A stretch of 64,000 nucleotides of DNA from CAIQPV01 sp963719855. GTDB lineage: Bacteria; Pseudomonadota; Gammaproteobacteria; Burkholderiales; Gallionellaceae. The stretch is from contig CAVRDK010000004.1 in NCBI GenBank assembly GCA_963719855.1, positions 806,001-870,000 of the forward strand. Direction: 5' to 3'. The position numbers and the translations under genes were made by a program. Positions 1-8,776 of the stretch are shown piece after piece (position 1 is the first letter of the stretch; each line of letters begins with the position of its first letter). Below the pieces are notes generated by a model. That model worked only from the letters and a program-made list of their open reading frames with translations. It did no database searches and was not told the DNA's origin.

Positions 1-672
1 ATCGAGTTGATTCTCACGCTTAATTTGGAGGAGAAACTGCCTTTTGATGCAGATAGATTTTCATTTCCGGTAAAGGTTGTTCGCAACACCTCGCCCTTGG
101 GATTCGCCGCAAACCACAATCAGGCATTTGCGCTTGTGGCTACGCGTTTTTTTTGTGTGATGAATCCGGACATCCGGTTTGATAAGAACCCTTTCCCTAC
201 GTTGATTTCGTGCCTGCATAATTCTTCCATTGGTGTGTCGGCCCCACTTGTGCTGGGCGAAAGCGGCGAGTTAGAAGACAGCGCACGCCGTTTCCCGACT
301 CCGCTCAAGATACTTTGCAAGGTATTCGGCAGATGTAAAGGCAGCGACTATGTGCTGAAGGATGAAGCTATCTTTCCGGATTGGGTGGGCGGGATGTTCA
401 TGCTGTTTCCTAGCAGTGTTTTTCGTGAAATCGGAGGATTTGATACGAGGTTCTTTCTCTATTACGAGGATGTCGATCTTTGTGCACGTCTTACGCTAAG
501 GGGCTATCGCGTGGTTATGTGCAATCAAGTATCGGTAGTTCACCATGCGCGGCGGACTAGTCACACCAATTTGCGCTACCTGTGGTGGCATATTGCGAGT
601 GCATTACGTTTTTTCTTTTCGCCTATTTATCGGCAATTACGGTACCGCAAATTAAGATATAAGAGGACGTAA
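1..672 (+). CDS. Glycosyltransferase family 2 (rhamnosyltransferase-like), 5' end cut by window
   Basis: The reading frame is open from base 1, so the true start lies outside the window and the nucleotide-binding N-terminus is mostly missing. What remains is the C-terminal two thirds of a GT-A fold transferase: a conserved N-P-D metal-binding stretch (FCVMNPDIRF), the GGMFMLFPSSVF acceptor region, then GGFDTRFFLYYEDVDLCARL, which is the E-D-x-D-x-C signature of the rhamnosyltransferase/WbbL-like GT2 subgroup. The C-terminal 30 residues are basic and aromatic, probably membrane-associating. It sits 2 bases before the next gene in what looks like an O-antigen operon. The sugar and acceptor cannot be told from sequence. 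Confidence 0.85.
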   Translation: MELILTLNLEEKLPFDADRFSFPVKVVRNTSPLGFAANHNQAFALVATRFFCVMNPDIRFDKNPFPTLISCLHNSSIGVSAPLVLGESGELEDSARRFPTPLKILCKVFGRCKGSDYVLKDEAIFPDWVGGMFMLFPSSVFREIGGFDTRFFLYYEDVDLCARLTLRGYRVVMCNQVSVVHHARRTSHTNLRYLWWHIASALRFFFSPIYRQLRYRKLRYKRT

Positions 673-674
673 TT

Positions 675-1655
675 ATGTGGAAGCGTTACGTAGCTGATTT
701 AGTGGTGCCAATTATGGATTGGGTTCTTTCGCCACTGGTACTTGTAGCTGCCGCGCTGATGAAAGTTGTTCGCCGATTTGGTATCTGGCGTATGCCGGTC
801 AGTAAGGCCATTTTCAATCGGGTTGGTATCTACCCGATTCGCGATCACTATTATGAGCCGATGTTTAACTATCCCGCCCATCTTTTGCGTTCATTGCGTA
901 AGGAGCGACATCTTCCGGGAATCGACATGAACGAGACAGCACAGATGGAATTGCTTGCGCGTTTTGATTATGTGGATGAGCTAAAACGCTTCCCTCGCAC
1001 ACCATCTGGTGGCGCGTCCTTTTATTACGGAAATCCCAATTTTGCCGAAGGCGATGCAGAATGTCTTTACAGTCTTATTCGCCTATATAAGCCCAAGCGT
1101 ATCATCGAGATCGGCAGTGGATTTTCTACGCTCATGGCACATGAGGCGGTGGAACAAAACCGACGGGAGGATGCAACTTACCGCTGCCGTCATATTTGTA
1201 TCGAACCCTATGAAATGGGATGGCTGAATGACGTGTCAGGAGTTGAAGTATTAAGGCAGAGAGTCGAACAAATGGATAAGCAACTATTCCTTGAGTTGGG
1301 GGAGAGCGATATTTTGTTTATCGACTCCTCGCACGTAATACGCCCACAAGGCGATATTTTGTGTGAGTATCTTGAAATATTACCGACTCTTCGACCCGGC
1401 GTACTTGTACACATCCATGACATTTTTACCCCCCGAGATTATCCAGACGCTTGGCTAATTGATGAGGTTAAGCTGTGGAATGAGCAGTATCTGCTGGAAG
1501 CATTCCTGTCCTGCAACTCCCAGTTTGAAATTATCGCGGCATTGAATTTCCTGAAACATCGGCATCCGGCCGAACTAGCGGCGAAATTTCCAATACTGGG
1601 AGGGCGCGTGGCATATTCTGAACCTGGATCTTTCTGGATCAGGAAGGTTGTTTGA
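675..1655 (+). CDS. Class I SAM-dependent methyltransferase-like protein
   Basis: A 326-residue protein. The Rossmann glycine motif IIEIGSGFSTLMA (about residues 143-155) is the SAM-binding motif I. It is followed by an acidic strand end (HICIEPYE) and then by DILFIDSSHVIRPQGD and PGVLVHIHDIF, a pattern seen in the Methyltransf_24-type O-methyltransferases of polysaccharide loci. The N-terminus has a hydrophobic stretch (about residues 10-30) that may anchor it to the membrane. ATG lies two bases after the preceding stop, and its own stop overlaps the next start, so it is translationally coupled within the polysaccharide operon. The methyl acceptor is unknown; sugar O-methylation is inferred from context. 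Confidence 0.75.
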   Translation: MWKRYVADLVVPIMDWVLSPLVLVAAALMKVVRRFGIWRMPVSKAIFNRVGIYPIRDHYYEPMFNYPAHLLRSLRKERHLPGIDMNETAQMELLARFDYVDELKRFPRTPSGGASFYYGNPNFAEGDAECLYSLIRLYKPKRIIEIGSGFSTLMAHEAVEQNRREDATYRCRHICIEPYEMGWLNDVSGVEVLRQRVEQMDKQLFLELGESDILFIDSSHVIRPQGDILCEYLEILPTLRPGVLVHIHDIFTPRDYPDAWLIDEVKLWNEQYLLEAFLSCNSQFEIIAALNFLKHRHPAELAAKFPILGGRVAYSEPGSFWIRKVV

Positions 1656-2743
1656 TGGTAGTTGCGAGTGTTCATGGTGCAGAGCATCCGAAGGAGATAT
1701 TCATTTTGAACGCATGGCAGCGGCAAAATAATTTTGATTTGCTACGGTTCCTGTTTGCATTCGTTGTTTTTTTGGTACATGCCTATGTGCTGTCCGGTGA
1801 GGAAAGCCTCTCTTCGCTGAGCAAACTGCTTTCTTCCGAAATTGCAGTCAAGTCGTTCTTTGTGGTCAGCGGTTTTTTGATCTTCATGAGTTATGAAAAT
1901 TCACGCGATGCAAGAAGTTATTTCATTAAAAGGGCGCGGCGGATTTATCCAGCATATTTCTCTATTGTAGTAATCTGCGCTATTTTCGGTGTTGTTTTTA
2001 CCTCGCTGTCATGGACTGAGTATTTTTCTTTGCCGGTATTGAAATATCTCGCAAGCAATTTGCTGTTTCTAAATTTCCTTCAACCCGCCTTGCCGGGCTT
2101 GTTCGAAGGCAATACTCTTCATGCAGTGAACGGAGCGCTCTGGACATTGAAAATCGAAGTGTTGTTTTACTTGTTTGTGCCACTTGTTATTATCGCATTT
2201 CGCAAGGCAGGACGATTTCCGGTGATACTCACTCTATACATTTGCTCAGTGATTTACTCCATGGTCATGGATTCGGTGGCAAGCAAAACCGGGTATGGAT
2301 TCTATCTTGAATTACAGCGCCAGTTCCCCGGACAACTGGCCTTCTTCCTTGCCGGGGCAGCGGGTTACTACTATTTTCAGTATTTGGTCAAATATCGCTT
2401 ATGGCTGATAGTTTTTGCTGTGGCCAGCTTCGCGCTGCAAAACTGGCCGTCTTGGATAGCTATACAACCTATCGCGCTGGGTGTACTCGTCATTTACTTC
2501 GCCTGTATTTTTCCTTACCTCGGAAATTTTGGTAAATATGGCGACTTTTCCTATGGAATTTACATCGTTCACTTCCCGATCTTGCAAACACTTATTGCCT
2601 ACGGATTATTTAAGGAGTCTCCCTGGTTGTTGCTTGTTGCTGCAGGCTTATTAGTGATGACGGCGGCGATTCTATTCTGGCACTTCATAGAGAAGCCATT
2701 CTTGCGCAAGTCTTCTCACTATGTGGTGATAAACCATGGGTAA
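1655..2743 (+). CDS. Acyltransferase 3 family membrane protein (O-acetyltransferase, OafA-like)
   Basis: An integral membrane protein of about 360 residues with ten or so hydrophobic segments. It has the family start FDLLRFLFAFVVFLVHAY, where R and H are the conserved acyl-transfer residues, and a C-terminal Y-S-Y/F-G-I-Y-I-V-H-F-P pattern (GDFSYGIYIVHFP). These proteins move acetyl groups from the cytoplasm to surface sugars. The ATG at 1655 overlaps the previous stop (TGATG). A TTG at 1706 has a better Shine-Dalgarno (AAGGAG, 9 bases upstream) and would give MNAWQRQNNFDLLRF, closer to the usual family N-terminus; the true start may be there. Confidence 0.85.
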   Translation: MVVASVHGAEHPKEIFILNAWQRQNNFDLLRFLFAFVVFLVHAYVLSGEESLSSLSKLLSSEIAVKSFFVVSGFLIFMSYENSRDARSYFIKRARRIYPAYFSIVVICAIFGVVFTSLSWTEYFSLPVLKYLASNLLFLNFLQPALPGLFEGNTLHAVNGALWTLKIEVLFYLFVPLVIIAFRKAGRFPVILTLYICSVIYSMVMDSVASKTGYGFYLELQRQFPGQLAFFLAGAAGYYYFQYLVKYRLWLIVFAVASFALQNWPSWIAIQPIALGVLVIYFACIFPYLGNFGKYGDFSYGIYIVHFPILQTLIAYGLFKESPWLLLVAAGLLVMTAAILFWHFIEKPFLRKSSHYVVINHG

Positions 2744-3003
2744 TCGGCATTACATTTCTGAGGACTTGGGCAAGTGGTTATATCGGTAAGTCACTCCTCT
2801 CATATAATGGCTGCCTGGTTAAAATTCCGTATGCAATTGACCATGCTGGTCAACTCAATATTGGCGACATACCGGATGACGGAAGTTTAAAGATAGACAA
2901 TGGATGGTCGCGGTTTGCAGTATTTATAGGAAAAATTCGAGCGTGTGATGTTGCTGGAATGCTTGGATAGGTGGTTTAAGGGGTTGGGAGAAAAGGTGCG
3001 CCA
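2744..3003 (+). other. Intergenic stretch with a possible gene remnant
   Basis: In one frame this stretch stays open from about 2740 to the TAG at 2968-2970 and reads like ordinary protein (for example KIPYAIDHAGQLNIGDIPDD), but it has no start codon with a ribosome binding site. A separate 17-codon ORF begins at ATG 2736 inside the acyltransferase end. It could be the tail of a lost polysaccharide gene. I do not recognise a family. Confidence 0.2.
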
Positions 3004-3858
3004 ATGAGAGTTCTGGTGTTGGGGGTAAGCGGTATGCTGGGAAACGCGATGATTCGCGTTTTGAGCGAAAAAGAAGAGTGGGCTGTTTTTGGAACGGTAC
3101 GCTCCAGCGGAGCAAGGCGTTTTTTTTCTGCCAAAATCGCTGAGCGCTTGATGACAGGTATCGATGTTGAAAATCACGATGCCTTGGTCAAGCTGTTCGC
3201 ACAGATACGACCTAATGTAGTGGTGAACTGCATCGGCTTGGTAAAGCAATTGGCGGATGCTGGCGATCCTCTGCTGGCTATCCCGATCAATTCGTTGCTG
3301 CCCCATCGCTTGGCCAGACTATGTGATCTGGTTGGCGCGCGGCTGGTGCATATGAGTACGGATTGCGTTTTTTCCGGCAAGAAGGGCGGCTACCGCGAGA
3401 GCGACCCATCCGATGCGGAAGATCTGTATGGCAAATCTAAATTTCTGGGAGAGGTGGATTATCCTCATGCGAGCACTTTGCGCACATCCATTATCGGCCA
3501 TGAGTTGCAGGGTACGCGCAGTTTGATTGGCTGGTTTCTGTCGCAGGAGCGACAATGCAAAGGGTTCGTCAAGGCGATTTATTCTGGATTGCCGGCGGTG
3601 GTGCTCGCACAGCTTGTACGCGATATTATTATTCCGCGACCAGACTTGTCCGGGTTGTATCATGTCGCCTCCAAGCCGATCTCGAAATACGATTTGCTTG
3701 GTTTGGTGGCTGAAATATATGGGAAGTCCATTCAAATTATTCCGGATAGTTCGGTGATGATCGACCTTTCTCTGAATGCGGATCGTTTCCGCGAAGCGAC
3801 GGGTTATGTTGCCCCCGAGTGGCCCGAGCTCATTCAAACCATGCATTCCTATCAATAA
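3004..3858 (+). CDS. RmlD-like NAD(P)-dependent sugar 4-reductase (SDR)
   Basis: A 284-residue extended SDR. It has an N-terminal GVSGMLGNAMIRVL dinucleotide-binding loop, a V-V-N-C-I-G strand, the catalytic serine region VHMSTDCVFSGKKGGYRE and Y-G-K-S-K (YGKSKFLGE) with the Tyr and Lys of the active site. Length and motifs match dTDP-4-dehydrorhamnose reductase. It lacks the C-terminal cupin of WbjC/FnlB, so the likely role is 4-keto reduction after the next gene's product, comparable to WbvR in UDP-L-RhaNAc/L-QuiNAc synthesis rather than UDP-L-FucNAc synthesis; this assignment is inference. It begins the three-gene set reductase, dehydratase, 2-epimerase. Confidence 0.75.
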   Translation: MRVLVLGVSGMLGNAMIRVLSEKEEWAVFGTVRSSGARRFFSAKIAERLMTGIDVENHDALVKLFAQIRPNVVVNCIGLVKQLADAGDPLLAIPINSLLPHRLARLCDLVGARLVHMSTDCVFSGKKGGYRESDPSDAEDLYGKSKFLGEVDYPHASTLRTSIIGHELQGTRSLIGWFLSQERQCKGFVKAIYSGLPAVVLAQLVRDIIIPRPDLSGLYHVASKPISKYDLLGLVAEIYGKSIQIIPDSSVMIDLSLNADRFREATGYVAPEWPELIQTMHSYQ

Positions 3859-3876
3859 GATTGAGGACAAGAGTTT

Positions 3877-4887
3877 ATGTTTAACGGCAAAGTATTGATG
3901 ATTACCGGGGGCACCGGCTCCTTTGGCAATACCGTTCTCAAGCGTTTTCTGTCAACCGCTGTGCGTGAAATCCGCATCTTCAGTCGCGATGAAAAGAAAC
4001 AGGAAGAGATGCGCATTGCGCTGAATAATCCAAAGTTGAAATTCTATATCGGCGACGTCCGCGACTACGATAGCACCTGTCAGGCGATGAAGGGCGTGGA
4101 TTATGTGTTTCATGCGGCGGCGTTGAAGCAGGTGCCGTCATGCGAGTTCTACCCGATGGAGGCGGTACGCACTAATGTCATTGGCACCGAGAATGTGATG
4201 AACGCAGCGACCGCTAGTGGCGTCAAGCGCGTGGTGGTGCTCAGTACAGACAAAGCGGTATATCCCATTAATGCGATGGGTATCTCCAAAGCGATGGCAG
4301 AAAAATTGATGGTCGCCAAGGCGCGCATGCAGCTCGAGGGTGAGACCGTATTGTGCGCGACCCGCTATGGAAATGTGATGGCCTCGCGTGGTTCTGTCAT
4401 TCCATTGTTCGTGTCACAGATTAAGGAAGGTAAGCCACTAACGGTCACGGATCCGAACATGACACGATTCCTGATGTCGCTGGAGGATTCCGTTGACTTG
4501 GTTTTGTATGCCTTTGAACATGGTAAGCAGGGAGACATTTTTGTTCAGAAGGCTCCTGCTTCGACAGTTGCCGATCTGGCGCAAGCGCTAAAAGAGCTGT
4601 TCAATAAGAACAATCCGGTGCGTGTCATTGGCACACGCCATGGAGAAAAGCTATATGAATCGCTGATCTCGCGCGAGGAGATGGCGAAAGCTCAAGATAA
4701 GGGCGGCTATTATCGTATCCCGGCGGACAATCGCGACCTGAATTATGCGCAGTATTTCAGCGAGGGTGAAGAAAAGATTTCACACCAGGAAGATTACACC
4801 TCACACAACACAGAGCGCTTGAATGTGACGCAAGTTAAAAAACTGTTGTTGAAACTGGATTTTATCAAGGAAGAACTTAATGCTTAA
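3877..4887 (+). CDS. UDP-GlcNAc 4,6-dehydratase/5-epimerase (FnlA/WbjB/CapE type)
   Basis: 336 residues. GGTGSFGNTVLKRFL binds NAD(P). YIGDVRDYDS, HAAALKQVPSCE, STDKAVYPINAMGISKAMAEK (the family replaces the usual Tyr-x3-Lys with Met-x3-Lys) and RYGNVMASRGSVIP are diagnostic of short polysaccharide-type dehydratases that act on UDP-GlcNAc. The C-terminal HQEDYTSHNTERLN is characteristic of the FnlA/WbjB/CapE group rather than PseB. It makes a UDP-2-acetamido-4-keto-6-deoxy-L-hexose for the RmlD-like reductase. Starts 18 bases after the preceding gene and overlaps the next by 8 bases. A second dehydratase of the PseB subgroup lies at 57.5-58.6 kb. Confidence 0.85.
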   Translation: MFNGKVLMITGGTGSFGNTVLKRFLSTAVREIRIFSRDEKKQEEMRIALNNPKLKFYIGDVRDYDSTCQAMKGVDYVFHAAALKQVPSCEFYPMEAVRTNVIGTENVMNAATASGVKRVVVLSTDKAVYPINAMGISKAMAEKLMVAKARMQLEGETVLCATRYGNVMASRGSVIPLFVSQIKEGKPLTVTDPNMTRFLMSLEDSVDLVLYAFEHGKQGDIFVQKAPASTVADLAQALKELFNKNNPVRVIGTRHGEKLYESLISREEMAKAQDKGGYYRIPADNRDLNYAQYFSEGEEKISHQEDYTSHNTERLNVTQVKKLLLKLDFIKEELNA

Positions 4888-6014
4888 GGTCATGACCATC
4901 GTCGGGACACGACCCGAATTGATCAAAATGAGCAGGGTGATCGCCGAGTTCGATCAGCACACCCAACACGTTTCTGGTTCACACCGGACAGAACTATGAT
5001 TACGAGCTAAACCAATTGTTCTTCGAAGATTTGGGTATCCGCAAACCGGATTATTTTCTTGAGGCGGTAGGCGAGAACGCTGCGCAGACCATTGGCCAAG
5101 TCATCATGAAGGCCGACGAGGTGATGGAGAAGGAGAAACCGGATGCGGTCATGCTGTATGGGGATACCAATTCCTGTCTAGCTGTGATTTCTGCGAAACG
5201 TCGAAAAATCCCGGTGTTCCACATGGAGGCTGGGAACCGTTGCTTCGATCAGCGGGTGCCGGAAGAATTGAACCGCAAGGTGTTAGATCATTTGAGTGAC
5301 ATTAATCTGGTGCTTACCGAACATGCGCGCCGTTATTTGATTGCAGAGGGAATTCGCCCCGAGACGATTATTAAGACCGGTTCGCATATGCGTGAGGTGC
5401 TAGATCATTACATGCCGAAGATTCAGAAATCGGATGTGTTGCAACGCATGGGACTAGTACCGAACAAGTTTTTTATCGTGAGTGCTCACCGTGAAGAAAA
5501 CGTTGATACGCCAGCTAACTTGCGGGACTTGGTTGAGACGCTAAATGCACTGGCCGAGGCGTATGGTTACCCCATCATCGTTTCAACTCATCCGCGAACC
5601 CGGAAGCGTCTTGATGCGCTGGAGTTGGAGAAGCTCAACCAGCATATCCAATTCCTCAAACCGTTCGGATTCTGCGATTACATCAAGCTGCAAATGAAAG
5701 CGTTCTGCGTCGTGTCCGATAGTGGGACGATCGCCGAGGAAGCCTCGCTACTTAATCTTCCGGCGATCACTATTCGTAACGCACACGAGCGGCCGGAGGG
5801 GATGGATTCGGGTACCCTCATTATGAGCGGACTAAAGAAAGAACGGGTACTTGATGCGGTGAAGGTGGTTGTGGCACAGCATGACAAAGCGAACCGGGTA
5901 ATGCAACCCGTGCAGGATTACGAGGCTGGTCCGGTGTCAAAGCAGGTGTTAAGAGTGGTATTGAGCTATGTTGACTATGTGAATCGCACAGTCTGGTCCA
6001 AGCTGCCAAATTGA
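4880..6014 (+). pseudogene. UDP-N-acetyl-hexosamine 2-epimerase (WecB/FnlC-like), single-base frameshift
   Basis: The ATG at 4880 overlaps the previous gene and begins MLKVMTIVGTRPELIKMSR, the GTRPE motif of non-hydrolysing 2-epimerases. The frame ends at a TGA near 5000. From the T-run at 4971-4973 onward the rest of the enzyme continues in another frame: LVHTGQNYDYELNQLFFEDLGI, then GDTNSCLA, HMEAGNRCFDQRVPEE, HREENVD and SDSGTIAEEASLL. Removing one T restores a full-length protein of about 377 residues. The product would epimerise C2 of the UDP-L-sugar made by the two genes upstream. As written the gene cannot make an intact enzyme; a sequencing error is a serious alternative because everything downstream is perfectly conserved. 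Confidence 0.85.
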
Positions 6015-6113
6015 GGTTGCGGGGCTATGAAGTCTCTATGTCTAGATGCCAAAGTTGTTTATCAGGAGTGCTGGATCAATCATCGTAATCCTCTTAACGA
6101 TGGATAGCCTGTG

Positions 6114-7067
6114 ATGAGATTTCTGATTACCGGGGCTAATGGATTTCTGGGCAAACCGCTCTGTGCAGATCTGATTCGGCAGGGGCAATCCGTCAGGGCG
6201 GCAGTGCGCCAACTGTGCCAATTGCAGGATGGCATCGAAGCTGTAGTGGTGGGTAATATCGACGGAAATACAGATTGGTTAGATGCCCTGCGTGGCGTGA
6301 ATGTGGTGATTCATCTCGCTGCCCGCGTGCATGTGATGAGCGATATCGTTGCCGACCCTTTGGCTGAATTTCGGCGCGTCAATACCGCATGCACCGAACA
6401 TCTCGCACGGTCTGCCGTTGCAAGCGGTGTGAAGCGCATGATCTATGTCAGTTCGATCAAGGTCAACGGCGAAGCAACTCATGGTGACAAGAAACTCTCG
6501 GAAGCCGATGCGCCCAATCCACAAGATCCCTATGGGGTCTCAAAGTGGGAGGCCGAGCAGGCGTTGCGCCGGGTGACCGACGAAACCGGGCTGGAGGTGG
6601 TTATTGTTCGTCCCCCTCTAGTATATGGCCCCGGTGTGAAAGGCAACTTCGCGCAAATGCTGAATATCATTGCCAAGCGTATTCCCTTACCCTTTGCTAC
6701 CGTGCATAACCACCGCGATCTGGTTTATGTCGGTAATCTGGTGGACGCATTGATCACTTGCGCAACCCATCCAGCCGCATCCGGGCACACTTATCTGGTA
6801 TGCGACGGGGAAGATATTTCGACGCCGGGCTTGTTGCGGCAACTGAGTCACGGAATGGGTGTCCCTTCCCGTTTATTTCCTTGCCCATCTGCGTTGTTGC
6901 AGTTAGCCGGTAAATTGGCCGGAAAGTCGCAACAACTGGAACGTTTGCTCGGGTCGTTGCGAGTCGATGGTGATAAAATTCGCGCCGACCTCAGCTGGGT
7001 GCCACCTTATTCCCTGCGGCAAGGCTTGCAGGCAACGGCGGAATGGTATCGAACTGTCCGTTCTTGA
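6114..7067 (+). CDS. NAD-dependent sugar epimerase/reductase (WbpV-like)
   Basis: About 317 residues. ATG 6114 directly follows a GTG at 6111, and either could start it. The protein has GANGFLGKPLCADLI (NAD binding), VIHLAARVHVM, YVSSIKVNGEA and DPYGVSKWEAEQ (catalytic Tyr-x3-Lys), followed by a substrate-binding half with VRPPLVYGPGVKGNF. This subgroup pairs with WbpL and WbpM in Pseudomonas-type O-antigen loci, where it reduces the 4-keto sugar from WbpM to UDP-D-QuiNAc or UDP-D-FucNAc. Here WbpL and WbpM follow after a toxin-antitoxin insertion. Confidence 0.75.
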   Translation: MRFLITGANGFLGKPLCADLIRQGQSVRAAVRQLCQLQDGIEAVVVGNIDGNTDWLDALRGVNVVIHLAARVHVMSDIVADPLAEFRRVNTACTEHLARSAVASGVKRMIYVSSIKVNGEATHGDKKLSEADAPNPQDPYGVSKWEAEQALRRVTDETGLEVVIVRPPLVYGPGVKGNFAQMLNIIAKRIPLPFATVHNHRDLVYVGNLVDALITCATHPAASGHTYLVCDGEDISTPGLLRQLSHGMGVPSRLFPCPSALLQLAGKLAGKSQQLERLLGSLRVDGDKIRADLSWVPPYSLRQGLQATAEWYRTVRS

Positions 7068-7092
7068 CAAAATGATGCTATAGCATCATGAT
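7064..7092 (+). promoter_or_regulatory. vapBC promoter with 18-bp palindromic operator
   Basis: TTGACA (7064-7069, overlapping the upstream stop codon) is followed after 17 bases by CATGAT (7087-7092). Between and into the -10 box lies the perfect palindrome ATGATGCTATAGCATCAT (7072-7089). An inverted repeat lying across the promoter spacer, just upstream of an antitoxin, is the usual arrangement for autorepression by the VapB-VapC complex. Confidence 0.65.
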
Positions 7093-7113
7093 GTATGCGC
7101 ATCTGGAGGGTTT

Positions 7114-7350
7114 ATGAGGACGACAATTGATATCGAAGATGATGTGCTGGCTGCTGCCAAGGAGTTGGCGCGTTTACAAAATGTTTCTGCAGGTTACATC
7201 GTTTCCAAATTGGTGAGGGAAGCATTGGCCGGCCACCAGAAAGTGCAGGCCAGCGGGAAGTCTATCGTCGGCTTCAGGCCGTTTCCGGCGCGCGGCACGT
7301 TGGTTACTAATGAAAAAATTAACGAGTTGCGCGATCAGGAAGGCGTTTGA
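7114..7350 (+). CDS. vapB: VapB-type antitoxin
   Basis: 78 residues. The N-terminus MRTTIDIEDDVLAAAKELA has the alternating beta-strand then helix pattern of ribbon-helix-helix-like antitoxins. The C-terminal half (SIVGFRPFPARGTLVTNEKINELR) would wrap the toxin. GGAGGG lies 7 bases before ATG. The stop overlaps the toxin start (TGATG). The pair stands between two sugar-biosynthesis genes with no functional link to them, which suggests later insertion. Confidence 0.8.
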   Translation: MRTTIDIEDDVLAAAKELARLQNVSAGYIVSKLVREALAGHQKVQASGKSIVGFRPFPARGTLVTNEKINELRDQEGV

Positions 7351-7781
7351 TGCGGGCGTTGTTGGATGTAAATGTCCTGATCGCGTTGCTGGATGAAGGT
7401 CATGTGCATCATGGTTTGGCTACATCATGGCTGGAAAAAGAGATTCGTCATGGCTGGGCATCTTGCCCGCTCACACAAAATGGTTGCATACGCATCATGT
7501 CGCAACCGAAGTATCCCGGCAGCGTGGCGGCTACACAGATTGCAGACCGGCTGGCGGAAGCCGCTAACAGCACCGACCATGAATTCTGGGCGGCGGATGT
7601 CAATATGCTCACCGAAGGCGTATTCGATTGGACCAAGGTATTGGGGCATAGACAAGTGACGGATGTTTATCTCTTGGCGCTTGCGGTGCATCGGGATGGG
7701 CGCTTTGTTACGCTTGATCGGCGCATTACCCCCGATGCCGTGAAGGGCGCGCGCGCCAAACACCTGCTTACCCTTGCCTGA
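7350..7781 (+). CDS. vapC: VapC-family PIN-domain ribonuclease toxin
   Basis: 143 residues from the ATG at 7350, coupled to the antitoxin. The PIN fold shows in ALLDVNVLIALLDEGHVHH (Asp6 and Asn8 at the metal site), TQNGCIRIMSQP, and the later acidic position in VTDVYLLALAVHRDGRFVTLDRR. This subgroup cleaves RNA, often tRNA; the target here is unknown. The antitoxin would mask the active site and repress the operon through the palindrome at 7072-7089. Confidence 0.85.
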   Translation: MRALLDVNVLIALLDEGHVHHGLATSWLEKEIRHGWASCPLTQNGCIRIMSQPKYPGSVAATQIADRLAEAANSTDHEFWAADVNMLTEGVFDWTKVLGHRQVTDVYLLALAVHRDGRFVTLDRRITPDAVKGARAKHLLTLA

Positions 7782-7795
7782 TAAAATATTCTTTC

Positions 7796-8776
7796 ATGTC
7801 CCATTATTCCCCTGTCGCCGCCGCTCTGGTCACTTTGCTGATCACCACCATTTTGCTGTTCAGCAAAGTTGGCATGAAGCTTCAGGATATTCCCAATGAG
7901 CGCTCGCTGCATGATGCACCCATCCCGCGTATCGGCGGGATAGGCTTGATGGCGGGAGTGCTGACAGCATGGGCGTTGGTGCTCATGTCATTGGCGTGGT
8001 GGGTGGTATTGCCCATGCTGGCGCTGTTTGCCGTTTCGCTATTGGATGATATGCGTGGCTTGCCGGTACGGCAGCGCTTGCTGGTGCACGTTATTGCCGC
8101 CGCAGTCCTTGTGTTCGGTTCCGGCATGGCCTCGCAGAGTATCTTGCTGGCTTTGCTCGTTTTGCCTTGTGTGGTGTGGATGACCAACCTGTACAACTTC
8201 ATGGATGGTTCGGATGGCTTGGTAGGTGGCATGACTTTCTTCGGTTTTAACATGTACGGCTTGGCAGCCCTGATGCACGGTGATGACACGATGTCCATGC
8301 TGAATTTTTCCATTGCCGCTGCGGCACTCGGGTTCCTGTATTACAACTTGTATCCGGCCAAGGTGTTCATGGGTGATGCGGGTTCCATTCCGCTCGGTTT
8401 TTTGGCCGCAGCGATGGGGCTATGGGGTTGGGAGCAGGGGCACTGGCCAGGCTGGTTTCCGTTGCTGGTGTTTTTCCCTTTTGTGGCCGATGCCACGGTC
8501 ACGCTGATAAAGCGCACGATTCGCGGAGCAAAAATTACCGAGGCGCATCGTGAACACTATTACCAGCGCCTGGTGCAAATCGGCTGGGGGCATCGCAAGG
8601 TCGCATTGTTTGCCTATGCGCTGATGTTTGCGGCAGGGGCTTCTGCTATTTGGGGGTTGCGCCATTTCACGGAATGGCTGTGGCTCCTGTTCCTGATTTG
8701 GAGCGGCATTTACGCACTGTTGATGCTGATTCTGGATAGCCGCTGGAAAGCTTTTCAGCGTACGCAACATGGTTAA
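7796..8776 (+). CDS. wbpL: Undecaprenyl-phosphate glycosyl-1-phosphate transferase (WbpL/WecA-like, GT4/MraY superfamily)
   Basis: 326 residues and about ten membrane spans. Family motifs: RIGGIGLMAGV near the start, LDDMRGLPVRQRLLVH (cytoplasmic DD), NLYNFMDGSDGLVGG (catalytic Asp region) and VFMGDAGSIPLGFLAA, then a basic loop with EAHREHYYQRLVQIGWGH. It transfers a sugar phosphate from a UDP-sugar (likely QuiNAc or FucNAc, from WbpM and the WbpV-like enzyme) to undecaprenyl phosphate, starting each O-unit. It overlaps wbpM by 8 bases. Confidence 0.88.
   Translation: MSHYSPVAAALVTLLITTILLFSKVGMKLQDIPNERSLHDAPIPRIGGIGLMAGVLTAWALVLMSLAWWVVLPMLALFAVSLLDDMRGLPVRQRLLVHVIAAAVLVFGSGMASQSILLALLVLPCVVWMTNLYNFMDGSDGLVGGMTFFGFNMYGLAALMHGDDTMSMLNFSIAAAALGFLYYNLYPAKVFMGDAGSIPLGFLAAAMGLWGWEQGHWPGWFPLLVFFPFVADATVTLIKRTIRGAKITEAHREHYYQRLVQIGWGHRKVALFAYALMFAAGASAIWGLRHFTEWLWLLFLIWSGIYALLMLILDSRWKAFQRTQHG

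Noticed and set aside
6027..6107. 26-codon ORF between the epimerase and the WbpV-like gene
   Set aside because: No family likeness and no good ribosome binding site; it could be the start of a lost glycosyltransferase but this cannot be supported.
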